Source: Modestobacter sp. DSM 44400 (GTDB taxonomy: Bacteria; Actinomycetota; Actinomycetes; Mycobacteriales; Geodermatophilaceae). From it: a stretch of DNA of 64,000 bases. The number at the start of each line of letters is the position of its first letter. Positions within the stretch are counted from its first letter, which is position 1. The position numbers were made by a program, and so were the translations under genes. The notes under the pieces are model-generated. The model was not told the DNA's origin. It did not search any database and saw nothing but the letters and a program-made list of their open reading frames with translations. This document shows, in pieces, positions 52,347-60,788 of this stretch. The stretch lies in the NCBI RefSeq assembly GCF_900107175.1, contig NZ_FNOZ01000010.1:1-64000 (forward strand), read 5' to 3'.

Positions 52347-52772
52347 CTACTCCGCCGGAGCCAGCTGCACGCCCACCGATCGCGCTCCTGCCCGCAGTCG
52401 CTGGTCCCACACTGCGAACAGGGTGTCGGCGGCGCCGACGGCGAGCAGGCTGGCCAGGTGCACCGCATCGGCGCCGCGCAGCGCGTGTCGGCCGGCCAGC
52501 AGCCCGGCGTGCGCGGTAACGGGTGCGGTCAGCTCGACGGTCCTGATCGCCGCCCAGTACTCCTCCCAGGCCGCTTCGGCACGATCCTGATCGGCCGGCT
52601 CCAGACGATGGGCACGCCCCGCGGCGGCCAGTGCGGCACGTACTTCGGGATAGGCGAGTCGGCTGGACACCGCGGCATCGCAACCGTCCCACAGCGCGGC
52701 GGCGAGGTCGCTGCCGTCCTCCTCGACGAGGAGCTTGACGAAGGCGCTGCTGTCGAAATAGACGATGGCCAC
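52347..52772 (-). CDS. PIN-domain toxin (VapC-like)
   Basis: A 141-residue PIN ribonuclease: 'IVYFDSSAFVKLLVEEDGS' (Asp6), 'SRLAYPEVRAALAAAGRAH' (Glu), 'LRGADAVHLASLLAV' (Asp) and 'AVWDQRLRAGA' (Asp). The gene lies 5 bp downstream of a Phd-type antitoxin gene. It is complete. Together they form another toxin-antitoxin module, here next to the SOS-regulated DnaE operon. Confidence 0.88.
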   Translation of the reverse strand: MAIVYFDSSAFVKLLVEEDGSDLAAALWDGCDAAVSSRLAYPEVRAALAAAGRAHRLEPADQDRAEAAWEEYWAAIRTVELTAPVTAHAGLLAGRHALRGADAVHLASLLAVGAADTLFAVWDQRLRAGARSVGVQLAPAE

Positions 52773-52777
52773 AGCGG

Positions 52778-53041
52778 TCAGCGGCGCTCGTCGCTCACCA
52801 GCTCAGCCACCGGGCCCTGCGCGTGCACACGGTCGGCACCTCGCGCAGTGGGGCGACCAGCCCGGGGCGGTCTGCTCAAAACTCCACGCTGCACGAGCTG
52901 ATCGAGCAGCGGCGCAGTGTCGACCGGCACCAGTCGTGCCACCGGCGTGCCACGGTCGGTGACGACCACCTCCTCGCCCGCCCGGGCTCGCTCGATCCAG
53001 CTCGACAGGTCTGCACGCAAAACGCTGACGGCTACATCCAT
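52778..53041 (-). CDS. Phd/YefM-type antitoxin
   Basis: An 87-residue antitoxin starting at ATG 53041: 'VAVSVLRADLSSWIERARAGEEVVVTDRGTPVARLVPV' is the Phd/YefM N-terminal DNA-binding fold. The C-terminus ('GVLSRPPRAGRPTARG') should bind the PIN toxin encoded just downstream. An AT-rich patch, GTACATTTAC on the coding strand side, precedes the start and may hold the operator. Confidence 0.85.
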   Translation of the reverse strand: MDVAVSVLRADLSSWIERARAGEEVVVTDRGTPVARLVPVDTAPLLDQLVQRGVLSRPPRAGRPTARGADRVHAQGPVAELVSDERR

Positions 53042-53252
53042 GGGGTAAATGTACAACTCGAGAACTCGCATCCGTACGTGGCGTTCCCATGGTGGGCATG
53101 GTCCGTCGACACGAGCCTTCCTATGCGCGGAGGGAGTCGCCCTCGACTCGCGATGAGACGTCCAATGGCGGGAGGGGGGAGTGGCATCGCCTTGAAATCC
53201 TCGGTCCATTCAGTCACTGCACCGACACGGTCCCTGGACACGCCCTCTGCGC

Positions 53253-53306
53253 TTGACGCCCGGATAGCACTCCGGTCTACTTCTCGGTGTTCGAACACCT
53301 GTTCGA
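53253..53306 (+). promoter_or_regulatory. SOS promoter with perfect LexA box
   Basis: TTGACG (53253-53258), a 17-bp spacer and TCTACT (53276-53281) form a promoter. TCGAACACCTGTTCGA (53291-53306) right after it is a perfect match to the mycobacterial/actinobacterial LexA consensus TCGAAC-N4-GTTCGA. LexA here would block transcription of the downstream DUF6504-HEPN-DnaE operon. The rest of 53042-53250 shows no gene. Confidence 0.85.
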
Positions 53307-53407
53307 ACACCGGCGACCCTGTCGCCGGCCCGGGCGCCGCCTTGTGCGCTTCCCCGCCGGGCCGGCCCGGGGGCGCGCGGTGGGGCGAGAGAGTTGCGGA
53401 GTCTGTC

Positions 53408-53737
53408 ATGAGCCGAGTGCTCGTCGGGGCCGGTGGCCACGTCGGTGAAGAGGTGCAGGTCGAGCAGGGGCCGCACGGGCCGGCCCAGTTCTGGCGCGGG
53501 CAGGGCCGCTACGTCGTAGGGGAACTGCTCGACTCCTGGGTGGAGACCGCACCCTGGTGGCAGCCGGGTGAGGGCGCCGGCCGCGGCGGGGCGTCCGCCG
53601 AGCTGGTGGCCACCCGGCAGGTGTGGCGGGTCGAGGCCGTCCGGGCCGGCCGGTCGCGGATGAGTTTCGCCGGGGTGTTCGACCTGTCCTGGGAGCCGAC
53701 GGGCAACCAGTGGCTGCTCGTGCGGGTGCACGACTGA
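53408..53737 (+). CDS. DUF6504 family protein
   Basis: A 109-residue protein ('EEVQVEQGPHGPAQFWRGQGRYVVGELLDSWVE', 'ATRQVWRVEAVRAGRSRMSFAGVFDLSWEPTGNQWLLVRVHD') of the actinobacterial DUF6504 family. It usually sits directly behind the imuB-like Y-family polymerase gene and before a HEPN gene and dnaE2. Here the Y-family gene is absent and this ORF is the first behind the LexA box. The stop overlaps the next start. The role is unknown, presumably in damage-induced synthesis. Confidence 0.8.
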   Translation: MSRVLVGAGGHVGEEVQVEQGPHGPAQFWRGQGRYVVGELLDSWVETAPWWQPGEGAGRGGASAELVATRQVWRVEAVRAGRSRMSFAGVFDLSWEPTGNQWLLVRVHD

Positions 53738-54237
53738 TGGCCGCCGCTCTGTCCCTCGCCCCCGACCAGCTGCCGTTGCTCCCGCCGCTGTCGCCGGCCG
53801 CCGCTCAGTTGCTCGGGCAGGCGCACCGTGGGCTCACCGAGGCCGCCGCCAGCCGCGACGCCGGCTGGCGTTACGCGACCGCCCACCTGGCCGCGCTGCG
53901 CGGCGCCGCCGCGGTGCTCGCCACCCGGACCGGGCCGGAGACCGGCCGTCGCCGGCCACGCAGTGCCTGGGTGCTCATCAGCCAGGTCGCTCCCGAGCTG
54001 GGGGAGTGGGCAGCCTTCTTCGCCGCCGGTGCGGCCAAGCGCGCCGCCGCCGAGGCCGGGCTGTCCTCCGCCGTCACCGAGCGGGAGGCCGACGACCTGG
54101 TCCGCGACGTGGGCACCTTCCTCCGGGTCGTGGAGTCGACGATCAGCCGGCCCACGCCCGAGCCGCCGGCCGGGCGCCTGCGGTCGGTGGGCCAGCCGGG
54201 CACCGGACGCCGTTCGTCGGGCACGGGAAGGGCATGA
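53737..54237 (+). CDS. SAV_6107-like HEPN-domain protein
   Basis: A 166-residue helical protein ('LLGQAHRGLTEAAASRDAGWRYATAHLAALRGAAAVLATRTG', 'SAWVLISQVAPELGEWAAFFAAGAAKRAAAEAG') resembling the SAV_6107 HEPN family. HEPN domains include RNases and nucleotide-binding partners, but the function in this operon is unknown. The start overlaps DUF6504 and the stop overlaps dnaE, so translation of all three is coupled. Confidence 0.8.
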   Translation: MAAALSLAPDQLPLLPPLSPAAAQLLGQAHRGLTEAAASRDAGWRYATAHLAALRGAAAVLATRTGPETGRRRPRSAWVLISQVAPELGEWAAFFAAGAAKRAAAEAGLSSAVTEREADDLVRDVGTFLRVVESTISRPTPEPPAGRLRSVGQPGTGRRSSGTGRA

Positions 54238-57200
54238 GCGACCCGTTCGTCCACCTGCACGTTGCTTCCGGCTACTCGATGCGCTACGGCGCCAACCACC
54301 CCGCCGACCTGGTCGCCCGGGCCGCCGAGCACGGCATGGGGACGCTGGCGCTCACCGACCGCGACGGTCTCTACGGCGCGGTGAAGTTCGCCCTGGCCTG
54401 CCGGTCGGCAGGCATCCGGCCACTGTTCGGCGTCGACCTGGTCGTCGACCCGGTCGCCGGTGGCGAGCCGGGCGACCCGGCCGCCGGGCCGGGCGCCGGC
54501 GCGCGGCGTCCAGGTGGTCACGTCCTCTCGGCCGCTGCCGCCCGGGGGCGGGCCGACCACCCTGCCGGCCGCCGGTCCCCGGCCAGGGGCGGGGCCAGCG
54601 TCGACCCGCGGCTACCGCGGGTCACCTTCCTGGCCCGCGACGGCGCCGGCTGGGCGTCGCTGTGCCGGCTGACCAGCGCCACCCATCTCGGGGGCACCCG
54701 CGGGGAACCGGTCAGCTCGCTGACCGTCGCCGGCGCGCACGCCCCCGGGCTGCTGGCGGTGCTGGGCCCGGACTCCTCCGTGGGCCGGGCGCTCGCCGCC
54801 GGCCGCGCCGACCTGGCGCACGCCCGGCTGGCGTCCTGGCGGGCGGTGTTCGGCCCCGGTGCGCTGGTGCTGGAGGTCGTGCACCACCGCGGGCAGGGCG
54901 ACCGCTCCCGGGCGCAGGCGATGCTGCGGCTGGCCGCCGAGGCCGGGGTGCCGGCGGTGCTCACCAACGCGGTGCGCTACGTCGACGCCCTCGACGCCCC
55001 CACCGCCGACGTGCTGGACGCCGCCCGCCGGCTGGTGCCGCTCGGGCAGCGGCACGTCGACCGGCGCACCGCCGAGGGCTATCTGAAGTCGGGCAAGGAG
55101 ATGGCCACCCTCGCCGAGGAGCTCACCGGTCCCGACCGGGACGCCGCACAGCAGTTGCTGACCACCACCGCGCGGGTCGCCGAGCAGTGCGCCGTCGACA
55201 TCCGCGCCGACCTGGGCATCGGCACGGTGCGCTACCCCGAGCTCGACGTGGTCACCACCGCGGCCGAGCAGGGCATGGGGCCCTCGGCGGTGCTGCGGGC
55301 CCGCTGCGAGGCCGGCTTCGGCCGCCGGGGGATGGTGCCCTCGGCCGCGGTGCGCGAACGGCTGGAGGAGGAGTTGGCGGTGATCGACCAGCTCGGCTAC
55401 CCCTCCTACTTCCTCACCGTCGCCGACGTGGTCGGCCTGATCAAAGAGCTGCGGGTGCGGGCGGCGGCCCGTGGCTCGGGCGCCGGCAGCCTGGTCACCT
55501 ACCTGCTGGGCATCTCCGACGTCGACCCGATCCGGTACGGCCTGCTGATGGAGCGCTTCCTCTCCCCACTGCGCCACCAGCTGCCAGACATCGACATCGA
55601 CGTGGAGTCCGCCCGGCGGATGGAGGTCTACGACGCGGTGATCGCCCGCTTCGGGGCCCACCGGGTCAGCTGCATCTCGATGATGGACACCTATCGGGTG
55701 CGGCACGCGATCCGTGACGTCGGCGCCGCGCTCGGGCTGCCGGCCGGCGAGGTCGACACGGTGGCCAAGGCGTTCCCGCACATCCGGGCCAATCAGGTGC
55801 ACGCCGCGCTGCGCGACCTGCCGGAGCTGCGGGCCAGCCGGCTGGGCTCCAAGCGAAGTGGCGGTAGTGGTGATCTGGACCTGCTCTTCGACCTGGTCGC
55901 CCGGCTCGACGGCCTGCCCCGGCACATCGCCCTGCACCCGTGCGGGGTGCTGCTGTCCGACGCCACGCTGCTGGACCGCACCCCGGTCGAGAGCAGCTAC
56001 CTCGGCTATCCGATGAGCCAGTTCGACAAGGACGACGTCGAGGAGTTGGGGCTGCTCAAGCTGGACCTGCTGGGCATCCGGATGCAGTCGGCGATCGCGC
56101 ACGCCATGGACGAGGTGGCCCGGGTCGACGGGGAGCAGGTCGACATCGACGCCGTTCCGCGCGACGACCCGACGACCTTCGAGCTGATCCGCAGCACCCG
56201 GACCCTCGGCATGTTCCAGATCGAGTCACCCGGGCAGCGGGAGCTGGTCGGCAAGTTCGGTCCACAGACGTTCGAGGACCTCATCGTCGACATCTCGCTG
56301 TTCCGGCCCGGGCCGGTCAAGAGCGACATGGTCACCCCGTTCCTGATGGCCCGGAACGGCTGGCGGGCGCCGGTCTATCCGCACCCGGCGCTGCAGCCGG
56401 CGCTGGAGCAGACCGCCGGCGTGGTCGTCTTCCACGAGCAGGTGCTGCAGATCGTGTCGGTGATGACCGACTGCAGCCTGGCCGAGGCCGACGAGGTGCG
56501 CCGGGCGCTGGGGGAGAAGGACGCCCATCCGGAGGTGCGGGCCTGGTTCCTGCCCCGGGCTCTGGACAACGGCTTCGCACCTGCGGTGGCCCTGCAGGTG
56601 TGGGAGGTGCTGGTCGCCTTCGGCTCGTTCGGCTTCTGCAAGGCCCACGCCGCGGCCTTCGCGCTGCCCACCTACCAGTCGGCCTGGTTGAAGACCCACC
56701 ACACTGCGGCGTTCCTGGCCGGCGTGCTCACCCACGACCCCGGGATGTACCCCAAGCGGCTGATCCTCGACGACGCCCGCAACTTCGGGGTCCGGGTGCT
56801 GGGTCTGGACGTCAACGCCTCCACCGGCACCTACCGGCTGGAGCGGGTGGAGGAGCCGGCCGAGGAGGAGCCCGGCGCGCCGGGTCCTCGGCCGGCGTGG
56901 ATGCCGCCGGCGATGCCCGACCCGGGCCGGTACGGCATCCGGCTGTCGCTGGCCGACGTCAAGGGCATCACGGATGAGGAGGTGGCGCGCATCACCGACG
57001 GGCGGCCCTACCGCTCGCTGGCCGACTTCTGGCAGCGGGCCCGGGTATCCCGGCCGGTGGTGGAGCGGCTGGTGCTGGCCGGGGGGTTCGACTCGGTCTA
57101 CGGCTTCGAGGTGCGCGACAGCGAGGGCGGGCGGCCGGCCCGGCGCCGGGAGCAGCTGACCCGCCGCGACCTGCTCCTGCAGATCGGCGAGCTCGACCGG

Positions 57201-57959
57201 TGGAGCCGCTCCGGCGCCCGGGCTAAGAGCACCGGGCAACTGGGCCTCGACCTCTTCGCAGTCGAGGAGGCCGAGGGCGACCAGCCGGAGTTCGTCTCCA
57301 GTGGCCTCCCGGAGTTCACCGACGCCGAGCGGGTGCGGGCCGAGCTGGAGGTGCTGGGGTTGGACGCCAGCCGGCACGTGATCGAGGACTACCGGCCGTT
57401 CCTCGCTGCGCTGGGTGCCGTCCCGGCCGGTGAGCTGCTCGGCTGCCGGAGCGGGGCGGAGGTGCTGGTGGCCGGGGTGAAGGTGGCGACCCAGACCCCG
57501 CCGATCCGGTCCGGGCGCCGGGTGGTGTTCGTGACCCTGGACGACGGCACCGGGTGTGCGGACTCGACCTTCTTCGAGGACGTGCAGGGTCCCTACGCCG
57601 CGACGGTCTTCCACGGGTGGTTGCTGGTCATCCGCGGCGTGATGCGGCGCACCGGGCCGCGGGGGGTGTCGATGCGGGCGACCGGCGCCTGGGAGCTGCC
57701 GGCGCTGCACGAGGCGTGGGAGATCGGCGGCCTGGACGCGGTGGCCGAGCTGATGGCCGCGCCGGGGGCCTACACCGAGCAGGCGATCGCCGGGGCGGCT
57801 GCCTCGCACGGTCCCCGTCCGGTGGTGGTCCGGCCGGTGCTGGTACATCCGACGGGGTTCCGGATGTCGCCCTACGCCGACATCAAGCCGGCCGGCGACG
57901 ACGCCAAGATCGCCCCGCGCAAGCTGTGGCACTCCAGCCCGGGCAGTTCGGGACGCTGA
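54234..57959 (+). CDS. dnaE2: DNA polymerase III alpha-type subunit, error-prone DnaE2/ImuC-like
   Basis: A 1241-residue C-family polymerase. The N-terminal PHP domain begins 'FVHLHVASGYSMRYGANHPADLV'. The palm has 'PDIDIDVESARR' (Asp452, Asp454 and Asp456 region) and 'KLDLLGIRMQSAI'; the finger segment is 'GMFQIESPGQRELV'. The C-terminal OB fold 'VLVAGVKVATQTPPIRSGRRVVFVTLDDGTG' starts near residue 1078. The replicative clamp-binding tail is short, as in DnaE2. The ATG 54234 overlap with the HEPN gene and the upstream LexA box indicate SOS-induced translesion synthesis. DnaE2 normally needs ImuA'/ImuB; neither is in the window. A Gly/Ala/Pro-rich linker at about residues 75-120 is unusual but in frame. 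Confidence 0.88.
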   Translation: MSDPFVHLHVASGYSMRYGANHPADLVARAAEHGMGTLALTDRDGLYGAVKFALACRSAGIRPLFGVDLVVDPVAGGEPGDPAAGPGAGARRPGGHVLSAAAARGRADHPAGRRSPARGGASVDPRLPRVTFLARDGAGWASLCRLTSATHLGGTRGEPVSSLTVAGAHAPGLLAVLGPDSSVGRALAAGRADLAHARLASWRAVFGPGALVLEVVHHRGQGDRSRAQAMLRLAAEAGVPAVLTNAVRYVDALDAPTADVLDAARRLVPLGQRHVDRRTAEGYLKSGKEMATLAEELTGPDRDAAQQLLTTTARVAEQCAVDIRADLGIGTVRYPELDVVTTAAEQGMGPSAVLRARCEAGFGRRGMVPSAAVRERLEEELAVIDQLGYPSYFLTVADVVGLIKELRVRAAARGSGAGSLVTYLLGISDVDPIRYGLLMERFLSPLRHQLPDIDIDVESARRMEVYDAVIARFGAHRVSCISMMDTYRVRHAIRDVGAALGLPAGEVDTVAKAFPHIRANQVHAALRDLPELRASRLGSKRSGGSGDLDLLFDLVARLDGLPRHIALHPCGVLLSDATLLDRTPVESSYLGYPMSQFDKDDVEELGLLKLDLLGIRMQSAIAHAMDEVARVDGEQVDIDAVPRDDPTTFELIRSTRTLGMFQIESPGQRELVGKFGPQTFEDLIVDISLFRPGPVKSDMVTPFLMARNGWRAPVYPHPALQPALEQTAGVVVFHEQVLQIVSVMTDCSLAEADEVRRALGEKDAHPEVRAWFLPRALDNGFAPAVALQVWEVLVAFGSFGFCKAHAAAFALPTYQSAWLKTHHTAAFLAGVLTHDPGMYPKRLILDDARNFGVRVLGLDVNASTGTYRLERVEEPAEEEPGAPGPRPAWMPPAMPDPGRYGIRLSLADVKGITDEEVARITDGRPYRSLADFWQRARVSRPVVERLVLAGGFDSVYGFEVRDSEGGRPARRREQLTRRDLLLQIGELDRWSRSGARAKSTGQLGLDLFAVEEAEGDQPEFVSSGLPEFTDAERVRAELEVLGLDASRHVIEDYRPFLAALGAVPAGELLGCRSGAEVLVAGVKVATQTPPIRSGRRVVFVTLDDGTGCADSTFFEDVQGPYAATVFHGWLLVIRGVMRRTGPRGVSMRATGAWELPALHEAWEIGGLDAVAELMAAPGAYTEQAIAGAAASHGPRPVVVRPVLVHPTGFRMSPYADIKPAGDDAKIAPRKLWHSSPGSSGR

Positions 57960-57984
57960 GCAGCGCTGAGCAGGCGCTGAGCAG
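57954..57984 (+). repeat. Tandem CGCTGAGCAG repeat at dnaE stop
   Basis: Three copies of CGCTGAGCAG (57954-57963, 57964-57973, 57975-57984), the first containing the dnaE stop codon, give three in-phase or near-phase TGAs. The likely cause is slippage duplication. Confidence 0.75.
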
Positions 57985-58056
57985 GCACCGGCGGCACCGG
58001 CAGCGAGGCCGCCACCGAGCTAGGGGTAGGTCCGGCTGCAGCGTGGACGGCGTTGC

Positions 58057-58641
58057 TCACAGCGGCCGGACCACGTTCCCGTTCCAGATGGTGCCGGTGC
58101 CCTGGACGTGGGCCTGCAGCCCCCAGCTGGAGGTCGTGGACGTCGACCGATCCAGCTGTCTTCCACGAATCCATCGGACGCGACGGTCTCGATCAAGACG
58201 TTCCCGCGGAATCGCTGTGCGTCGATCGGCTGGCCGACCAGCCGACTCAGGTGCTCGACCGACCCGGTGGTGAGCACGTGCACTGGGGACTCGTCGCGGT
58301 GACGAATGTCCGACTCGCGGCGCAGCTGCACCGGTCGACCCACAGCCGCACTCATCAGTCGGTCGGTTGCAGCATCCCCCGCCCCGGTGGCTGGTCCCTG
58401 AGGGAACACCACCAACGGCTCACGCTGTCCATCGAGATGGGCTCGATACCTGCAGCAGCCCATCGACGCGGCGGAATCGACGGGTGGTCTCGCCGCTCAC
58501 GATGCCACCGTCGGCGGTGTAGACAGCCCAGGCACGGTCAGCGGCGAGACCGCGTTCGCCGACCTCGACCTTCGGAAGGACCTCGCCGAGCATCGACTTG
58601 ACCGGATGGTGGGCGAGCATGGACACCCGGCCGACCAGCAC
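58057..58641 (-). pseudogene. MOSC-domain protein, frameshifted
   Basis: The first frame (GTG/ATG near 58641-58620) gives the MOSC N-terminal beta-barrel 'SMLAHHPVKSMLGEVLPKVEVGERGLAADRAWAVYTADG'. After a shift near 58450 the next frame continues 'RAHLDGQREPLVVFPQGPATGAGDAATDRLMSAAVGRPVQLRRESD' and 'QRFRGNVLIETVASDGFVEDSWIG'. The tail 'GLQAHVQGTGTIWNGNVVRPL' ends in TGA 58057 in a third frame, and the catalytic Cys region is not recognisable. The intact family are molybdenum-cofactor sulfur carriers. It is broken as written. Confidence 0.7.
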
Positions 58642-58764
58642 GTCCGCGAACTACCTGTCGACGTCGCCTGCGGTCTGCACCGTGCCGTCCCCGATGGCGG
58701 CGGCGCTGGTCGCGGGCTGTTCCATGCGAGGTGACCCGCCCCGCCCGCCACTAGGCTCCGCGGG

Positions 58765-59544
58765 GTGCCATCACCTGAGCCCGCCGCCGGCGCGCAGTCC
58801 CCTGCCCGGACCGCGGCGATCTGGGCCGCGCTGTCCCCGGTGGTCGACGCCGGCACTCCGCTGCGGGTGCTGGACGTGGGCGGTGGCAGCGGCATGTTCG
58901 CCGTCCCGCTGGCCCAGCTCGGGCACGACGTCACCGTCATCGACCCCAGCGCCGACGCCCTGGCCACGCTGCACCGCCGGGCCGACACCGCCGGCGTGGG
59001 CAGCCGGGTCCGCGGCGTGCAGGGCGACGGCGACCGGATGCACGCCGTCCTCGCGGCCTCCGGCCGGGCGGTGCAGGCGGGAGCGCAGGAGGCCGGGCCG
59101 GAGGGGAACTTCGACCTCGTGCTCTGCCACTCGGTGCTCGAGGTGGTCGACGACCCGGTGAGCACGCTGCGGGAGATTGCCGCCGCCCTGCGCCCCGGCG
59201 GGCAGCTGTCCATCGCCACGGCCAACCGCGCCGGTGCAGTGCTCGCCCGCGCCGTCGCCGGCCACCCCGTGGAGGCCCGGGCGCTGCTCGACGACACCGA
59301 CCCCGCACCCGGCCGGTCCCGTCCGGCCCGCCGCCGGTTCAGCCCGCCGGAGCTGCTCGACCTGGTCACCGGCGCCGGGCTGCTGCCGGGGGAGTGGCGC
59401 GGCATCTCCGTCGTCGCCGATCTGCTCAGCGCCTCCTCCGGCGCCGCCCCGGCCGCCGTCCGCAACCTGGAACTCGCCCTGGCCGGCACCTCGCCCTACC
59501 GGGACGTCGCCACCGGTCTGCACGTGCTGGCCACTCGCCCGTGA
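58765..59544 (+). CDS. Class I SAM-dependent methyltransferase
   Basis: A 259-residue methyltransferase with 'LRVLDVGGGSGMFAVPLAQLGHDVTVID' (motif I), 'LVLCHSVLEVVDDPVSTLREIAAALRPGG' (post motifs) and 'FSPPELLDLVTGAGLLPGEWRG' near the end. The target is unknown. The GTG start at 58765 and the four-base overlap with the next gene indicate an operon with the phosphodiesterase. This pair commonly follows dnaE in related Actinobacteria. Confidence 0.88.
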   Translation: MPSPEPAAGAQSPARTAAIWAALSPVVDAGTPLRVLDVGGGSGMFAVPLAQLGHDVTVIDPSADALATLHRRADTAGVGSRVRGVQGDGDRMHAVLAASGRAVQAGAQEAGPEGNFDLVLCHSVLEVVDDPVSTLREIAAALRPGGQLSIATANRAGAVLARAVAGHPVEARALLDDTDPAPGRSRPARRRFSPPELLDLVTGAGLLPGEWRGISVVADLLSASSGAAPAAVRNLELALAGTSPYRDVATGLHVLATRP

Positions 59545-60782
59545 CGTTCCCGCCCGTCCGGCCCCGTCCCGGGTCCCGCCCTGAGCGTGCGAAGGGTGGG
59601 GAGGACGGGGTCCTTCCACTGCCCACCGACCTGGAGCGGCCGGTCTACGGGGCCGCGAACCTCGCCGACGTGCTCCCCGGCGTCGCGGCCGCCCTCGGGG
59701 TGCCGATCGCGCGCGGGGACCTCCCGGCCGACCCGCTCGACCTCACCGGCGCGCTGGCCGGCGCCCGCCGCGTCGCCGTCCTGCTCGTCGACGGGCTCGG
59801 CGCCGACCTGGTCCGGGCCCACCCGGCGCAGGCACTTGTCCTCAACCAGCTGGCCGCCCCGGCCGGGGTGCTCGGCGCCCCCTGCCCCAGCACCACCCCG
59901 GTCAGTCTCACCACCCTCGGCACCGGCCGGCCCCCCGGCGCCCACGGCGTGCTCGGCTTCGTCACCGACGTGCCCGGCGAAGACCGCACGCTCGACCACG
60001 TGCGCTGGACCGACGACCCCGACCCGTTGCAGTGGCAGGCCGTGCCCACCGTGTTCGAGCAGACCGCCGCGGCCGGGATGGCCAGCACCGTCGTCGGCCC
60101 GCACACCTTCGCCCGCTCCGGTCTGACCCGCGCGGCCTATCGCGGCGCCCACTACGCCGCCGCCTACAGCGCCGGCGACCTGGTCGCCGGTGTGCACCAG
60201 GCGCTGACCGCCGCCCCGCGGTCCCTGGTCTACGGCTACACCGCCGACCTCGACCTGACCGGCCACGTCCGCGGCGTCGACTCGCCCGCCTGGCGCAACC
60301 AGCTCGGCCTGGTCGACCGCCTGGTCGACCAGCTGGTCGCCGGCCTCCCCGACGACGGTGCGCTGCTGGTGACCGCCGACCACGGCATGCTCGACGTCCC
60401 CGAGCACACCCGCTTCGACGTCGACGACGTGCCCGAGCTGGCCGAGGGCGTCCGGGTGCTGGCCGGGGAGCCCCGCGCCCGCTACGTGCACGCCCGCCCG
60501 GGCGCCACCGACGACGTGCTCGCCACCTGGCGCGCCGCCCTCGCCCATCGGGCCTGGGTGGTCAGCCGCGAGGAGGCCATCGACAGTGGCGTGTTCGGAC
60601 CGGTCGAACCCGGGCTGGCCGCGCGGATCGGGGACGTCGTCGCCCTCGCCCGGGGCAGCTGGGCGATGGTCGCCACCCAGCGGGAACCGGTCCCCTCGCG
60701 GCTCGCCGCCCACCACGGGTCGCTGACCGCGACGGAGCTGGCGATCCCGCTGCTCATGGCCCGCGGCGCCGCGCTGGGCTGA
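59541..60782 (+). CDS. Alkaline-phosphatase-superfamily nucleotide pyrophosphatase/phosphodiesterase
   Basis: A 413-residue metal-dependent hydrolase: 'VAVLLVDGLGADLVRAH' (first metal Asp), nucleophile region 'CPSTTPVSLTTLGTGRPPGAHG' (Thr), 'YGYTADLDLTGHVRGVDS' and 'LLVTADHGMLDVPEH' (Asp-His metal ligands). The family cleaves phosphodiester or pyrophosphate bonds. No signal peptide is evident. The start overlaps the methyltransferase stop (GTGA). The first 30 residues are weakly conserved. Confidence 0.88.
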   Translation: MTFPPVRPRPGSRPERAKGGEDGVLPLPTDLERPVYGAANLADVLPGVAAALGVPIARGDLPADPLDLTGALAGARRVAVLLVDGLGADLVRAHPAQALVLNQLAAPAGVLGAPCPSTTPVSLTTLGTGRPPGAHGVLGFVTDVPGEDRTLDHVRWTDDPDPLQWQAVPTVFEQTAAAGMASTVVGPHTFARSGLTRAAYRGAHYAAAYSAGDLVAGVHQALTAAPRSLVYGYTADLDLTGHVRGVDSPAWRNQLGLVDRLVDQLVAGLPDDGALLVTADHGMLDVPEHTRFDVDDVPELAEGVRVLAGEPRARYVHARPGATDDVLATWRAALAHRAWVVSREEAIDSGVFGPVEPGLAARIGDVVALARGSWAMVATQREPVPSRLAAHHGSLTATELAIPLLMARGAALG

Positions 60783-60788
60783 CGCCGG

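Noticed and set aside
54410-54605. Gly/Ala/Pro-rich stretch in DnaE considered as a frameshift
   Set aside because: The frame is open and conserved motifs on both sides are in phase, so it is treated as a variable linker.
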